NCBI GenBank assembly: GCA_029203165.1
Contig: CP119308.1
Coordinates: 3,596,001 to 3,660,000, forward strand
Reading direction: 5' to 3'
DNA length: 64,000 nt
Origin: Candidatus Microbacterium colombiense
GTDB lineage: Bacteria; Actinomycetota; Actinomycetes; Actinomycetales; Microbacteriaceae
How positions within the stretch are numbered: position 1 is the stretch's first letter; each line of letters opens with the position of its first letter. This document shows, one piece after another, positions 1-8,374 of the stretch. The notes under the pieces are model-generated. The model saw nothing but the letters and a program-made list of their open reading frames with translations. It searched no databases and had not been told where the DNA came from. The translations under genes were made by a program, and so were the position numbers.

Positions 1-1058
1 TGACCTCCTGGACCAGCACCGCGATCGCCCTGCTGGAGGCCGACGCCAACCGCAGCGCCGACACGCACCTGCACCTGTTCCCGTTGCCGCCTGAGTGGGG
101 CATCGACCTGTACCTGAAGGATGAGTCGGTGCACCCGACCGGTTCCCTCAAGCACCGGCTCGCCCGCTCGCTGCTGCTCTACGGCCTGGTGAACGGGCGC
201 ATCCGCGAGGACACGACGCTGGTGGAGTCGTCGAGCGGTTCCACCGCGGTGTCCGAGGCGTACTTCGCGCGGATGCTGGGCCTGCCGTTCGTGACGGTCG
301 TGCCGCGTTCGACGAGCCAGGAGAAGATCGACCTCATCGAGTTCTACGGTGGTCGCTGCCACTTCGTCGACCGCGCAGAGGACATGTCGCCGGAGGCCCA
401 GCGCCTGGCATCCGACTGTCACGGACACTACCTCGACCAGTTCACGTTCGCCGAGCGCGCGACCGACTGGCGCGGCAACAACAACATCGCCGAGAGCGTG
501 TTCAGCCAGCTGGCGCAGGAGCGGCATCCGATCCCCCGCTGGATCGTCGTGGGCGCCGGCACCGGCGGCACGAGCGCGACCTTCGGCCGGTATGTGAAGT
601 ACCGACGGCATGAGACGCAGATCGCCGTGGTCGACCCCGAGGGCTCCGCGTTCTACGACGGGTGGGCGGGCACGCCCGACGCCCCGCCCGGACGCCCGAG
701 CCGCATCGAGGGCATCGGCCGCCCGCGCGTCGAGGCCTCGTTCGTGCCGAGTGTGATCGACGAGATGATCCAGGTGCCCGATGCCGGATCCATCGCGGCG
801 ATCCGGATGCTGCGCGAGCGCACGCTGCACTGGGCCGGGGGCTCGACCGGCACCAACCTCTACGGCGCGTTCCAGCTGATCGCGCGCATGCGGGCGGCCG
901 ACGAGACGGGCAGCGTCGTGACGCTCATCTGCGACAGCGGCATCCGCTACGCCGGCACCTACTTCAACGACGAGTGGGTCGCGGGCCAGGGCTGGGACCT
1001 CGCCCCGCACCGCGCGCGCCTCGATGCGTTCCTGGAGTCCGGCGTCTGGGCCGAGTGA
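1..1058 (+). CDS. PLP-dependent cysteine synthase-like protein (5' end outside window)
   Basis: This is a fold-type II PLP enzyme related to cysteine synthase and cystathionine beta-synthase. The frame is open from the first bases, and residues before the first internal start (TTG at 84) already read as family sequence (AIALLEADANRSAD), so the true start lies upstream. The motif PTGSLKHR carries the PLP-binding lysine, SSGSTAVSE is the substrate-binding loop and VGAGTGGTSATFGRY the glycine-rich phosphate-binding loop. The reaction is probably beta-replacement or beta-elimination on a serine- or cysteine-like substrate, but the real substrate cannot be read from sequence. It ends just before a 16-bp inverted repeat that separates it from an ACT-domain gene. 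Confidence 0.85.
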   Translation, partial: TSWTSTAIALLEADANRSADTHLHLFPLPPEWGIDLYLKDESVHPTGSLKHRLARSLLLYGLVNGRIREDTTLVESSSGSTAVSEAYFARMLGLPFVTVVPRSTSQEKIDLIEFYGGRCHFVDRAEDMSPEAQRLASDCHGHYLDQFTFAERATDWRGNNNIAESVFSQLAQERHPIPRWIVVGAGTGGTSATFGRYVKYRRHETQIAVVDPEGSAFYDGWAGTPDAPPGRPSRIEGIGRPRVEASFVPSVIDEMIQVPDAGSIAAIRMLRERTLHWAGGSTGTNLYGAFQLIARMRAADETGSVVTLICDSGIRYAGTYFNDEWVAGQGWDLAPHRARLDAFLESGVWAE

Positions 1059-1070
1059 CCCGCGACCGTC

Positions 1071-1156
1071 GTTCACAACTCCTCAAAAACCCAGCAGATC
1101 CCGCCGAATCAGAGCCGATGCGGTGTCCGCACCTCGCTTCTTGAGGAGTTGTGAAC
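1071..1156. repeat. 16-bp perfect inverted repeat with 54-bp spacer
   Basis: The arm GTTCACAACTCCTCAA (1071-1086) is repeated exactly inverted at 1141-1156. It lies between two co-directional genes. It could fold as a transcription terminator or be a REP/MITE-like dispersed element. No second copy of the arm was seen in this window. Confidence 0.8.
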
Positions 1157-1181
1157 CGAGACGCCGGGCTACGCTGGCCGC

Positions 1182-1697
1182 ATGACTACTCTGATCCTCA
1201 CTGTCGCGGGTGCAGACCGACCCGGCCTGGTCGCCGCGGTCGCCGATGTCGTCGATGCGCACGGCGGAAACTGGGAGAACAGCTCGCTGGCCGAACTCGC
1301 GGGCACGTTCGCCGGAGTGATCGAGGTTTCGGTTCCGGCCGAGCGCGCCGACGAGCTGCAATCCGCGCTGCGGGGACTGCAGGGACAGGGCCTCCTGACC
1401 CTCGCGGTGCTCACCGGCACCGCCGACGCCGCGACCGACGACGAGCAGCTGCTCGGCATCCAGGTATTGGGCAACGACCGCCCCGGCATCGTGCGCGAGA
1501 TCTCCGGCGTGCTGAGCGCCCATGCCCTCAGCATCGAGGAGCTGGCGACCGAGACCCGCGATGCCGCGATGGCCGGAGGCCGCCTGTTCGAGGCATCCGT
1601 CACCGCTCGCGTGCCGACATCCGTCGACCTCGACGCCCTGCGCGACGACCTCGAGCGCCTGGCCGCCGAGATCCAGGTCGACATCACCCTCGGCTGA
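1182..1697 (+). CDS. ACT-domain protein, GcvR-like
   Basis: This is a 171-residue cytosolic protein made of two ACT domains. The first (about residues 3-80) begins TLILTVAGADRPGLVAAVAD, and the second (about 90-171) contains LGIQVLGNDRPGIVREISGV. The DRPG turn in each is the usual ligand-binding loop of amino-acid-sensing ACT domains. Length and layout match glycine cleavage system transcriptional repressor-like (GcvR) proteins, which have no DNA-binding domain of their own. No gcv genes are nearby, so the amino acid sensed and the partner protein are unknown. The ATG at 1182 begins a clean ACT fold. The next gene is convergent. Confidence 0.85.
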   Translation: MTTLILTVAGADRPGLVAAVADVVDAHGGNWENSSLAELAGTFAGVIEVSVPAERADELQSALRGLQGQGLLTLAVLTGTADAATDDEQLLGIQVLGNDRPGIVREISGVLSAHALSIEELATETRDAAMAGGRLFEASVTARVPTSVDLDALRDDLERLAAEIQVDITLG

Positions 1698-1703
1698 CGC
1701 TTC

Positions 1704-1740
1704 CCGGGCGCAAAACGGAGACAGTTCGCCGTCCGCCCGG
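1704..1740. terminator. possible bidirectional terminator hairpin
   Basis: CCGGGCG (1704-1710) pairs with CGCCCGG (1734-1740), with an inner ACGG/CCGT pair. It lies between the convergent ACT-domain and GntR genes. There is no U-tract, so the assignment rests on position and pairing. Confidence 0.35.
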
Positions 1741-1796
1741 CGCGCCGACCGATGACGCGCCGCACACATCGCAGCTCGTCTGGTTTTTCGCCCGAC

Positions 1797-2480
1797 TCAG
1801 TCCTCGACGTCGGTGTACTGCCGCACCCAGTACTCGGTGTAGGCGACGTGCGACGAGGCGGCAGCGGATGCCGCGACCGGATCGGCCGCGGCGAGTCCGC
1901 GCAGGATGGCGCGGTGCCCGGCGTCGGAGTGCAGCTTGAGCTCGGCCGCGTCATCCGCATCCGGAATCCGATAGGCCCGCGACCGTGAGCGCAGCACGTC
2001 GATCAGGCTCGTGAGCGCCTCGTTGCCGGCGACCCGCGAGATGGTCATGTGGAAGTCGTGGTCGAGGCGTGAGTGGTCCTCGAAGTCGTCGCTCGCCTCG
2101 ATCTCGCGCAGGATGCCGTCGAGCCGCTCGATGGTCTCGGCGTCGACACGGGCGGCGGCGAGCGCAGCGGCATGCGGCTCGAGCACTCGTCGCAGCTCGG
2201 TGAGCTCAAGCACCCCGGCCATGGGCAGCAGTCCGACGGTGAGCGAGAGGCTGCCGATCAGGTCGGCGGCGCGCAGTTCGCTGACGTAGCTCCCGGAACC
2301 GTGGCGCGTGTCGAGCACGCCGAGGGCCGCGAGCATCCGGATCGCCTCGCGCAGCGACCCGCGCGAGACGCCGAGTCGCTCGCAGAGCTCCCCCTCGCTC
2401 GGCAACCGGTCTCCCGGCTTCAGGGCACCGTCGGCGATCAGCGTGCGCAGTCCGTGCAGCGCCGTGTCCAGTGCGCTCAT
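1797..2480 (-). CDS. FadR-subfamily GntR transcriptional regulator
   Basis: This has an N-terminal winged helix-turn-helix (about residues 3-70: LKPGDRLPSEGELCERLGVSRGSLREAIRML) and an all-helical FCD ligand domain (LTELRRVLEPHAAALAA, then DHDFHMTISRVAGN, which supplies the usual Asp/His metal ligands). I place the start at ATG 2480 because GGGGAGG sits six bases upstream. The in-frame ATG at 2486 and the longer start at 2555 lack a properly spaced ribosome binding site. It is divergent from the aminotransferase and ABC importer genes, with two FadR-type operator matches between them, so it probably controls that transport operon and itself. The effector is probably the imported or processed metabolite. 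Confidence 0.88.
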   Translation of the reverse strand: MSALDTALHGLRTLIADGALKPGDRLPSEGELCERLGVSRGSLREAIRMLAALGVLDTRHGSGSYVSELRAADLIGSLSLTVGLLPMAGVLELTELRRVLEPHAAALAAARVDAETIERLDGILREIEASDDFEDHSRLDHDFHMTISRVAGNEALTSLIDVLRSRSRAYRIPDADDAAELKLHSDAGHRAILRGLAAADPVAASAAASSHVAYTEYWVRQYTDVED

Positions 2481-2544
2481 GGTCATCCTCCCCGATGCCG
2501 TCCAACCTTCTGCGAGTCTGTCGGATGCCGTCGCATCGACAAAT

Positions 2545-2555
2545 TCGTATGACAA
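2545..2555. promoter_or_regulatory. candidate FadR-type operator 1
   Basis: TCGTATGACAA fits the FadR-subfamily consensus TNGTNNNACNA. It lies in the divergent region between the GntR regulator and the aminotransferase/ABC genes. Confidence 0.5.
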
Positions 2556-2607
2556 CTATGTTTCATCTTCACCTTTTCATAGCGATTTCGGAACTCCTGT
2601 GGCAAAG

Positions 2608-2618
2608 TTGTGCAACAA
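2608..2618. promoter_or_regulatory. candidate FadR-type operator 2
   Basis: TTGTGCAACAA fits TNGTNNNACNA and sits inside the perfect inverted repeat AGTTGT-GCA-ACAACT (2606-2620), just upstream of the aminotransferase start. A regulator bound here would overlap the promoter or the 5' leader. Confidence 0.5.
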
Positions 2619-2644
2619 CTCGCCCGACTCCCCGATGAGGATCC

Positions 2645-3880
2645 ATGCCCGCACTCCCCTTCCCCGCACCGCTCACGCTGAACTCCGGCGTCAGGGCGCG
2701 GGACGCGTGGCCGCTCGACCCCGCCGTCATCCACCTGAACCACGGGTCGTTCGGTGCGGTCCCCACCGCCGTCGTCGCCCACCAGGACGCCCTCCGCCGC
2801 CGGGCCGACCTCAGTCCCGTCGAGTGGTTCCCCCGCATCGGCGAGCGCGTCGGCGAAGCCCGCGCACGCACGGCGCCCTTCGTCGGAGCCCGCCCGGAAG
2901 ACACCGTCTTCGTGCCGAACGCCTCGGCTGCGGCGACCGTCGTCTACAACGCCCTGCAGCTCGAGGCCGGCGACGAGATCCTCGTGACCGACCAGGGCTA
3001 CGGCGCGATCACGATGGGTGCGCAGCGCCTCGCCCGCCGCTTCGGCGCGAGCGTGCGCACGGTCGCGCTGCCGCTGCTCGCCTCGGACGACGAGATCGTG
3101 CAGCTCTTCGCCGACGCGGTCACCCCGCGCACCCGGCTGATCGTGATCGACCAGATCACCTCCCCCACCGCGCGGATGCTGCCCACCCGCCGCATCGCCG
3201 ACGACGCGGCCGCCCGCGGCGTACGCACTCTGGTCGACGGAGCCCACGCCCCCGGCCTCGTCGCCGATGCGGCCGCCCACGCCGGCGGCGACTGGTGGTT
3301 CGGCAATCTGCACAAGTGGCCGTGCGCCCCGCGCGGCTCCGCGCTGCTCGTCACCACCGCTCCCGACCGCGACGAGCTGTGGCCGCTGATCGACTCCTGG
3401 GCCGCGAACGACCCCTATCCGGTGCGCTTCGACACCCAGGGCACGATCGATGCCACGACGTATCTGAGCAGCCCGGCGGCGATCGACTTCATCGAGAGCG
3501 AGTTCGGCTGGGCGAACGCCCGGGTGGCGATGGCGCAGATCGCGGATGCCGGCGCCGAGCTCATCGCCGAGGCCCTACGCCCCTACGGCGACGAGGACCC
3601 ACTCACCCCGCTCCCCTCGCCCGTGCCATCGATGCGCCTCGTGCGTCTGCCGCTCGGACTCGGCGCCACGCGCGAAGAGGCCGACGAGCTGCGCATGGAG
3701 CTGCTCGACGAGACCGGGGTCGAGACCGCGTTCACGAGCTTCCGCGGCATCGGCTACTTCCGCCTCTCGGCGCACCTGTACTCCGAGGCCTCCGACTTCG
3801 AGGCGTTCGTCGAGCGCTGCATCCCGCAGATCCTGCAGCGCGTCGGCATCCGCCCCGCCGCATCCCTCGTCATCCCCTGA
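2645..3880 (+). CDS. class V aminotransferase-fold PLP enzyme (isopenicillin N epimerase-like)
   Basis: This is a 411-residue fold-type I PLP protein. It begins with the typical HLNHGSFGAVP segment (about residues 31-41). The cofactor lysine is in FGNLHKWPCAPRG (about 220-232) and the cofactor-ring aspartate in TLVDGAHAPG (about 198-207). This pattern is shared with isopenicillin N epimerase-like and cysteine desulfurase-like proteins, so epimerase, lyase and desulfurase activities are all possible. A ribosome binding site (GAGG) precedes the ATG. It is the first gene after the divergent GntR regulator and is followed 91 bp later by a sugar-type ABC importer, which suggests it acts on the imported compound or a derivative. 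Confidence 0.8.
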   Translation: MPALPFPAPLTLNSGVRARDAWPLDPAVIHLNHGSFGAVPTAVVAHQDALRRRADLSPVEWFPRIGERVGEARARTAPFVGARPEDTVFVPNASAAATVVYNALQLEAGDEILVTDQGYGAITMGAQRLARRFGASVRTVALPLLASDDEIVQLFADAVTPRTRLIVIDQITSPTARMLPTRRIADDAAARGVRTLVDGAHAPGLVADAAAHAGGDWWFGNLHKWPCAPRGSALLVTTAPDRDELWPLIDSWAANDPYPVRFDTQGTIDATTYLSSPAAIDFIESEFGWANARVAMAQIADAGAELIAEALRPYGDEDPLTPLPSPVPSMRLVRLPLGLGATREEADELRMELLDETGVETAFTSFRGIGYFRLSAHLYSEASDFEAFVERCIPQILQRVGIRPAASLVIP

Positions 3881-3898
3881 ACCGCACGCCCCGCACCA

Positions 3899-3940
3899 GA
3901 CCGCACCACCCCCGCACCACCCCCGCACCACCCCCGAACA
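3899..3940 (+). repeat. C-rich short tandem repeat in an ABC operon leader
   Basis: About three copies of CCGCACCACCC (11 bp) plus a degenerate one lie between the aminotransferase stop and the binding-protein ribosome binding site. They are probably slipped-strand repeats. Confidence 0.7.
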
Positions 3941-3971
3941 CCAGCACCACCACACAACTGAGAGGCACATC

Positions 3972-5282
3972 GTGAAGCACAAGATCTTGACGACCGCCGC
4001 CGGATTCGGCACCGTCGCCGTCCTGGCGCTCACCGGCTGCTCGGCAGGCAGCGGCCCGTCGGCTGACGGCACCGTCACCCTGCAGATGGTCGAGAGCCTG
4101 ACCAACCCCGCCCGCACCGAGCTCATCCGCGGCCTGCTCGACGAGTTCGAGAAGGACAACCCGAAGATCAAGGTCAACCTGGTCTCCCCTCCGACCGAGC
4201 AGGCCGACGCGAAGATCCAGCAGATGCTGCAGTCCGGCAAGGGCGTCGACCTCCTCGAGGTCCGCGACATCACGGTCGGCCCGTTCGCGAACAACGGCTG
4301 GCTCTACGACCTCGGCTCCGACCTCGAGAAGTGGGACGGCTGGGACGCCCTGACCGACAACGCGCAGTCCGCGTCGGTCGCCGCCGACGGCAAGAGCTAC
4401 TTCGTGCCGTACGGCTTCTACGGCCTGTCGCTGTTCTACCGCACCGACCTCGTCGCCGATGCCGGCTTCGACGGTCCCCCGCACAGCTGGAAGGACCTGC
4501 TCGAGCAGGCCAGCAAGATCCAGGACCCCTCGAACAACATCTACGGCTACGCCTTCCGCGGCGGCGCGAACGCGAACAGCAACGTGGTCGCCGCGATCGA
4601 GGCGTACACGATCGACGACCTCGACGTCGATGACGCGTTCCTGATGGAGGACGGCTCGACGATCTTCGCCGCCCCCGAGGCGCAGGATGCCGTCGACGAC
4701 TACTTCGACCTCTTCAAGGAAGCCTCTCCGCCCTCCGCCGTGTCGTGGGGTTACCCCGAGATGGTCGCCGGCTTCACGAACGGCACCACCGCGTTCCTGC
4801 TGCAGGACCCCGAGGTCATCGCCACCGTGCAGGACTCCTCACTGACCGAGGACCAGTGGGACACCGCGCCGCTCCTGGTCGGCCCTTCGGGCAAGGCCGC
4901 ACAGCCGCTGGCCGTCGCGGGTTGGGGCGTCGCCGAGAAGAGCGAGAACAAGGAAGCGGCAGTGAAGCTGGTCGAGTTCCTCTCATCGGCCGAGCCCGCC
5001 ACCGAGTTCGCGCAGGCGAACAGCCTCGTGCCGATCATCACGGATGCCGCGGACGACGACTTCTACTCGACCGGCCCGTGGACGAGCTACGTCACCATGA
5101 CCGAAGACCCCGACACCTACGTCAACGTACGTCAGCCCCGCGGGGTCAGCTGGTGGACCGAGTGGATCCAGAAGTCCGACCAGGACGTGCAGAACGTGCT
5201 GCTGGGCAACATGTCGACCAGCGACCTGCTCGACTCGTGGGACACCTTCTGGACCGAGAAGTACGCCGCGGAGAAGGGTTGA
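3972..5282 (+). CDS. ABC transporter substrate-binding lipoprotein (sugar family)
   Basis: This is a 436-residue extracytoplasmic solute-binding protein of the carbohydrate cluster 1 type. The signal peptide ends in a lipobox, LALTGC, with the lipidated cysteine at residue 23. The mature domain has the usual two-lobe features: TELIRGLLDEFEKDNPKIKV early, VPYGFYGLSLFYRTDL in the hinge region, and AVAGWGVAEKSENKEAA near the C-terminus. I chose GTG 3972 because GAGAGG precedes it and the signal peptide begins there; the upstream extension of the frame lies inside the aminotransferase gene. Two permease genes follow directly. The ligand is probably a sugar or amino-sugar derivative. Confidence 0.92.
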   Translation: MKHKILTTAAGFGTVAVLALTGCSAGSGPSADGTVTLQMVESLTNPARTELIRGLLDEFEKDNPKIKVNLVSPPTEQADAKIQQMLQSGKGVDLLEVRDITVGPFANNGWLYDLGSDLEKWDGWDALTDNAQSASVAADGKSYFVPYGFYGLSLFYRTDLVADAGFDGPPHSWKDLLEQASKIQDPSNNIYGYAFRGGANANSNVVAAIEAYTIDDLDVDDAFLMEDGSTIFAAPEAQDAVDDYFDLFKEASPPSAVSWGYPEMVAGFTNGTTAFLLQDPEVIATVQDSSLTEDQWDTAPLLVGPSGKAAQPLAVAGWGVAEKSENKEAAVKLVEFLSSAEPATEFAQANSLVPIITDAADDDFYSTGPWTSYVTMTEDPDTYVNVRQPRGVSWWTEWIQKSDQDVQNVLLGNMSTSDLLDSWDTFWTEKYAAEKG

Positions 5283-5285
5283 TCC

Positions 5286-6248
5286 GTGGCATCCGCACTT
5301 CGTGAAGGAGGCTCCGTCGGCACCGCTTCGAAAGAAGCGGCCGGCGGGGCCTCCCGCGGCCCGCGCCGCCGGCCGTTCCGCGGCAAGCACGCGCTGACGC
5401 TGCTGGCCTTCCTGGCCCCGGCGATCATCTTCGTGTGCTGGTTCACGTACTGGCCCATGCTGCAGGGCGCCCGCATGGCGTTCCACGATTGGAACCTGTG
5501 GGATCTCACGTCAACCCCGTTCGTGGGCTTCGACAACTTCGTCGCGGTCTTCCAGGACCCGGCGTTCCCGGTCGTGGCGTGGAACTCGATCCTCTGGGTC
5601 GTCGGCTCGCTCGTGCCGCAGCTCGTGATCGGCTTCCTGATCGCCCTGGCTCTACGCAAGCGGTTCCGCTTCCGCGGGCTCTACCAGGCGCTCGTGTTCT
5701 TCCCGTGGGCGGTCTCGGGCTTCCTGATCGGGATGCTGTTCCGCTGGATGTTCAACGCCGAGTTCGGCGTGGTCAATGACCTGCTCATGAAGGCGGGGCT
5801 GATCGACGCTCCACTGCCGTGGCTGGCCGACCCGAAGCTCGCGATGTTCGCGGTGATCGTGGCGAACATCTGGTACGGCGTGACGTTCTTCGCGATCATG
5901 ATCCTCGCCGCGCTGCAGTCCGTCCCCGACGAGATGCTCGAAGCCGCGAGCCTCGACGGCGCCGGCAAAGCCCGACAGCTGTTCTCGATCATCATCCCGT
6001 ACATCTCCGTGACGCTCCTGCTCACGGTGTTGCTGCGCGTGATCTGGATCTTCAACTTCCCCGACATCATCTACGCCATGACCAACGGTGGACCGGCGAA
6101 CCAGACCCACATCATCACCACGTGGATGATCAACTTCACCCAGCAGGGCAACTACGGCATCGCGAGCGCGATCGGCCTCATCGTCGTGGCCTTCCTGTTC
6201 GTGTTCTGCGCGTTCTACCTGATGGCGATGCGGAAGGCCCAGCGATGA
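5286..6248 (+). CDS. ABC sugar transporter permease, MalF type
   Basis: This 320-residue integral membrane protein has about six transmembrane segments. A charged cytoplasmic N-terminus (to about residue 38) is followed by LTLLAFLAPAIIFVCWFTYW as the first helix. The EAA loop that docks with the ATPase is EAASLDGAGKARQLFSIIIP, at about residue 219. The GTG start is three bases after the binding-protein stop, and its own stop overlaps the next permease start (ATGA), so the genes are translationally coupled. No ATP-binding subunit is encoded here. Carbohydrate importers of this family in actinobacteria often use a shared, unlinked MsiK-type ATPase. Confidence 0.93.
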   Translation: MASALREGGSVGTASKEAAGGASRGPRRRPFRGKHALTLLAFLAPAIIFVCWFTYWPMLQGARMAFHDWNLWDLTSTPFVGFDNFVAVFQDPAFPVVAWNSILWVVGSLVPQLVIGFLIALALRKRFRFRGLYQALVFFPWAVSGFLIGMLFRWMFNAEFGVVNDLLMKAGLIDAPLPWLADPKLAMFAVIVANIWYGVTFFAIMILAALQSVPDEMLEAASLDGAGKARQLFSIIIPYISVTLLLTVLLRVIWIFNFPDIIYAMTNGGPANQTHIITTWMINFTQQGNYGIASAIGLIVVAFLFVFCAFYLMAMRKAQR

Positions 6249-7159
6249 CCGTCACGACACCGACCGGCACCACGATGACCGAGACCCGGCGCATCACGGT
6301 CCCCAACGCCGCCAAGGCTCCCCGCTCGAAGCGCAAGATCACCGTCGGGGGTGTCATCCGCATCGTCGGACTCGGCCTGTGGCTCGTGATCACGCTCTTC
6401 CCGCTGTACTGGATCGCGCTGACCTCGTTCAAGTCGTCCAGCACGATCAACTCGTTCCCGATCGAGTACTGGCCCAGCGAGCCGTCGCTCGAGAACTACG
6501 TGAGCCTGTTCCAGCAGAGTTCCTTCGGGGTGTTCCTCGGCAACTCGGCGCTCGTCGCGATCATCGCGGGAGCCGTCGCGACGCTGATCGCCCTGCTGAG
6601 CGCCTATGTGATCGCCCGCTTCGAGTTCCGCGGCAAGGGGGCGGTGCTGATCGCGTTCCTGCTGACGCAGATGATCCCGGCGTTCATCGCGCTCGGACCC
6701 CTGTACTCGATGATGACCGACCTCGGGCTCGTCGACACCAAGCCCGGGTTGATCCTGGTCTACATCGCGGTCTGCATCCCGTTCTCCACCGTGATGCTGC
6801 GGGGGTTCTTCGAGAACGTGCCCGATGCGCTCGAAGAGGCGGCGATGATCGACGGATGCTCCCGCCTGGGCGCACTGTTCCGGGTGCTCGTGCCGGTCAT
6901 GACCCCCGGCATCATCGCGGCGTTCATCTTCAACTTCGTCAACTGCTGGAACGAGCTGTTCCTGTCGGTCGTGCTGATGAACACGGACGCGAACCGCACG
7001 GTTCCGTCGGCGCTGAACGGCTTCATCTCGACGTTCAACATCGACTGGGGTTCCATGAGCGCCGCCGCCGTGCTGACGATCCTGCCGACCATGGTGATGT
7101 TCGCACTCGCGAGCCGCTGGATCGTGCAGGGCCTGACCGCCGGCGCCGTGAAGGAGTAG
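6245..7159 (+). CDS. ABC sugar transporter permease, MalG type
   Basis: This is the 304-residue second permease of the importer. Six transmembrane helices are predicted, the first being VGLGLWLVITLFPLYWIALT (about residues 40-59). The EAA loop EEAAMIDGCSRLGALFRVLVP lies at about residue 197. I place the start at ATG 6245, which overlaps the previous stop; the long upstream extension of this frame lies inside the MalF-type gene. It forms the membrane channel with the preceding permease and ends the operon. A strong hairpin follows about 45 bp downstream. Confidence 0.93.
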   Translation: MTVTTPTGTTMTETRRITVPNAAKAPRSKRKITVGGVIRIVGLGLWLVITLFPLYWIALTSFKSSSTINSFPIEYWPSEPSLENYVSLFQQSSFGVFLGNSALVAIIAGAVATLIALLSAYVIARFEFRGKGAVLIAFLLTQMIPAFIALGPLYSMMTDLGLVDTKPGLILVYIAVCIPFSTVMLRGFFENVPDALEEAAMIDGCSRLGALFRVLVPVMTPGIIAAFIFNFVNCWNELFLSVVLMNTDANRTVPSALNGFISTFNIDWGSMSAAAVLTILPTMVMFALASRWIVQGLTAGAVKE

Positions 7160-7184
7160 CCCGCGCGCCCGACCCTCGGGTCGC

Positions 7185-7266
7185 CGAGACCCCCGGTGAG
7201 CGTCGAGACCCCCTCCTGCAGACGTCAGCAGGAGGGGGTCTCGGTGCGCAGAGGGGGTCTCGACGC
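7185..7266. repeat. cluster of alternating inverted repeat arms
   Basis: Two copies of CGAGACCCCC (from 7185 and 7204) face two copies of GGGGGTCTCG (from 7234 and 7253). The segment 7200-7214 is also perfectly complementary to 7252-7266. Mutually exclusive hairpins are therefore possible between the convergent permease and aldo-keto reductase genes. Confidence 0.75.
7204..7243. terminator. strong bidirectional hairpin terminator
   Basis: A perfect 16-bp stem (7204-7219 with 7228-7243) and an 8-nt loop lie between two convergent genes. There is no U-tract, which is common for high-GC actinobacteria. Confidence 0.6.
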
Positions 7267-7287
7267 GCAGGCGCCGCGACCCGAGCC

Positions 7288-8301
7288 TCAGACCAGGCGC
7301 GTCTTCGGCGAGGTCGAGTACGTGGCCTCGGCGTCGCGGTTGACCGTGTCGCCCAGGGCGGCGTCGATCGCGGCCAGGGTGTCGGCGTCGAGCTTCACGC
7401 CGGAGGCCTTGACGGTCTCGGCGAGCTGCTCGGGCCGGGATGCTCCGACCAGCGCTGCGGCGACGTTCGGGTTCTGCAGCACCCACGCGATCGCGAGCTG
7501 CGGCATCGACAGGCCCGCCTGCTCGGCGATCGGCTTGAGCTTCTGCACGGCGGTGAGGATCTCGTCCTTCAGCAGCGCCTTGATGAAGTCGGCGCCGCTG
7601 TGCGGGTCGGTCGCGCGCGATCCCTCGGGAACCGGCTGGCCCGGGAGGTACTTGCCGCTGAGCACGCCCTGCGCCATCGGCGACCAGACGATCTGCGAGA
7701 TGCCGAGCTCTTCGGATGCCGGAACGACCTTGCCCTCGATCACGCGCCACAGCATCGAGTACTGGGGCTGGTTCGAGATGAGCTGGATGCCGAGCTGCTT
7801 CGCGAGCGCGTGCCCTTCGCGCAGCTGCTCGGCGGTCCACTCCGAGACGCCGATGTACAGCGCCTTGCCCTGGCGGACGATGTCGGCGAACGCCTGGAAC
7901 GTCTCCTCCAGCGGAGTCTCGTAGTCGAAGCGGTGCGCCTGGTACAGGTCGACGTAGTCGGTGCCCAGACGCTGCAGCGAACCGTTGATCGACTCGAAGA
8001 TGTGCTTGCGGCTCAGGCCCGTGTCGTTGGCGCCCTTGGGGCCGGTCGGGAAGTAGACCTTCGTGAAGATCTCCAGCCCCTCGCGGCGCTGTCCGGCGAG
8101 GGCCTTTCCGAGGATGACCTCTGCCGCCGTGTTGGCGTAGGTGTCGGCCGTGTCGAAAGTGGTGATGCCCACGTCGAGCGCCGCGTGCACCGTCTTGAGT
8201 GCGGCGTCGTCGCCGACCTGAGAAGCGTGGGTGACCCAGTTGCCGTACGTGATCTCAGAGACCTTGAGACCGCTGTTACCGAGGTAGCGATAGTTGACCA
8301 T
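7288..8301 (-). CDS. aldo/keto reductase (Kv-beta / YghZ-like)
   Basis: This 337-residue TIM-barrel oxidoreductase would reduce aldehydes or ketones with NADPH. The catalytic tetrad is visible: Asp50 and Tyr55 in FDTADTYAN, Lys81 in FTKVYF and His123 in YQAHRFD. The cofactor-binding end has WVLQNPNVAAALVGASRPEQL near residue 290. Sequence and length match the voltage-gated potassium channel beta-subunit/YghZ branch of the superfamily, whose bacterial members act on small carbonyls such as methylglyoxal. It appears to be a single-gene unit, convergent with the ABC operon. No clear ribosome binding site precedes the ATG. Confidence 0.92.
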   Translation of the reverse strand: MVNYRYLGNSGLKVSEITYGNWVTHASQVGDDAALKTVHAALDVGITTFDTADTYANTAAEVILGKALAGQRREGLEIFTKVYFPTGPKGANDTGLSRKHIFESINGSLQRLGTDYVDLYQAHRFDYETPLEETFQAFADIVRQGKALYIGVSEWTAEQLREGHALAKQLGIQLISNQPQYSMLWRVIEGKVVPASEELGISQIVWSPMAQGVLSGKYLPGQPVPEGSRATDPHSGADFIKALLKDEILTAVQKLKPIAEQAGLSMPQLAIAWVLQNPNVAAALVGASRPEQLAETVKASGVKLDADTLAAIDAALGDTVNRDAEATYSTSPKTRLV

Positions 8302-8374
8302 GCACCAACGCTACCGGCCGCATGGGCCGCCGAGGGCCGGATGCCGTGACCGGTCTCAGGCGAGTACGCCCACG

